Positions 34,990-35,537 of a DNA stretch of 35,537 nucleotides are shown in pieces. The DNA lies in the NCBI GenBank assembly GCA_964579765.1, contig CAZOIK010000171.1, forward strand, positions 1 through 35,537, given 5' to 3'. Position 1 is the first letter of the stretch. Each line of letters starts with the position of its first letter. Made by a program: the position numbers and the translations under genes. The notes beneath the pieces were generated by a model, which was given only the letters and a program-made list of their open reading frames with translations, was not told where the DNA came from and did no database searches. The stretch comes from DATNBT01 sp964579765. GTDB lineage: Bacteria > Acidobacteriota > Vicinamibacteria > Vicinamibacterales > CAVVIG01.

Positions 34990-35537
34990 TCAGGCCTTTC
35001 CGCTGCTCATGGAGGCGAGGAATTCCTGGTTGGTCTTCGTCTTCCCCATGCGCGACAGCAGGAGCTCCATCGCCTCGACGGGCGACAGCGGCGTCAGCAC
35101 CTTGCGCAGCACCCAGACGCGATTGAGGTCGTCTTTCGGCAGCAGCAGTTCTTCTTTCCGCGTCCCGCTCTTCTGGATGTCGATCGAGGGAAACACGCGG
35201 CGGTCGGTGAGCTTGCGATCGAGGTGGATCTCGAGGTTGCCCGTGCCCTTGAACTCCTCGAAGATCACTTCGTCCATGCGCGAGCCGGTGTCTACGAGCG
35301 CGGTCGAGATGATCGTCAGCGACCCGCCGCCCTCGATGTTGCGCGCCGCGCCGAAGAAGCGCTTCGGCCGCTGCAGCGCGTTGCTGTCCACGCCGCCCGA
35401 GAGCACCTTGCCCGACGCCGGCACGATCGTGTTGTAGGCGCGCGCCAGGCGCGTAATCGAGTCGAGCAGGATGACGACGTCCTTCCTGTGCTCGACGAGC
35501 CGCTTCGCCTTCTCGATCACCATCTCGGCGACCTGCA
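34990..35537 (-). CDS. rho: Transcription termination factor Rho (C-terminal part, cut by window edge)
   Basis: The visible 182 residues are the C-terminal half of the Rho RNA-dependent ATPase: QVAEMVIEKAKRLVEHRKDV, VILLDSITRLARAYNTIVPA (Walker B and Q-loop region), SGGVDSNALQRPKRFFGAAR, GGSLTIISTALVDTGSRMDE (R-loop), FEEFKGTGNLEIHLDRKLTD and RRVFPSIDIQKSGTRKEELL. Rho forms a hexamer on nascent RNA and ends transcription. The N-terminal RNA-binding domain and Walker A lie beyond the right edge. Direction and neighbours (rho, then rpmE) are the common bacterial order, here with an aldo/keto reductase gene between. Confidence 0.98.
   Translation of the reverse strand, partial: QVAEMVIEKAKRLVEHRKDVVILLDSITRLARAYNTIVPASGKVLSGGVDSNALQRPKRFFGAARNIEGGGSLTIISTALVDTGSRMDEVIFEEFKGTGNLEIHLDRKLTDRRVFPSIDIQKSGTRKEELLLPKDDLNRVWVLRKVLTPLSPVEAMELLLSRMGKTKTNQEFLASMSSGKA

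Overview
The window is a GC-rich, gene-dense bacterial chromosome segment with core housekeeping genes (hslVU, nrdJ, rpmE, rho), many secreted proteins and lipoproteins, and outer-membrane assembly genes, so the cell is diderm. Gene content, the frequent GTG/TTG starts and the style of the small intergenic repeats suggest an Acidobacteriota genome, perhaps Vicinamibacterales. That placement is inference; there is no rRNA in the window. I see no CRISPR array, tRNA, transposase or prophage.

Layout. 1-2246 (minus): a soluble sensor histidine kinase translationally coupled to a small excisionase-type HTH protein cut by the left edge. 2490-5242 (plus): an ECF sigma factor, its membrane anti-sigma partner, a secreted protein and a lipoprotein. 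5266-6636 (plus): an APC-type amino-acid permease, convergent with a PEGA-domain secreted protein (6683-7396, minus) across a palindromic repeat that supplies both stop codons. 7559-21021 (plus): one long run of ten genes with very short or overlapping junctions: hslV, hslU, an Fn3 lipoprotein, a transaldolase-like aldolase, an acyl-CoA carboxylase beta subunit, a biotin carrier protein, a TamB-like protein, a BamA/TamA-type barrel with about seven POTRA domains, and a short SurA-like chaperone. 21052-21768 (minus): a CPBP intramembrane protease.

21782-24971 (plus): the B12-dependent ribonucleotide reductase nrdJ with a readable control region: two NrdR-box-like sites 32 bp apart, a TTGACA-17-CATATT promoter, a roughly 200-nt leader that can fold, and a strong intrinsic terminator. 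24998-26579: a DUF1697 protein, an 11-unit 21-bp minisatellite, a basic hypothetical protein and, on the minus strand, a tiny lysine-rich secreted protein. 26680-28899 (plus): a secreted DinB-like protein, an alpha/beta hydrolase and a short-chain dehydrogenase. 29340-30011 (plus): a secreted protein of unknown function. 30062-33723 (plus): an MrfA/MrfB (YprA/YprB) helicase-exonuclease repair pair. 33694-35537 (minus): rho (cut by the right edge), an aldo/keto reductase and rpmE.

The points most worth attention are: the nrdJ control region; a palindromic repeat whose TAG is a gene's stop codon in all three copies seen; two genes (carboxylase beta and the seven-POTRA barrel) whose only sensible start is a CTG inside a CTGA overlap; and the fusion of protein quality control, acyl-CoA carboxylation and outer-membrane assembly into one apparent transcription unit. 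I did not find a clear new defence or mobile system.
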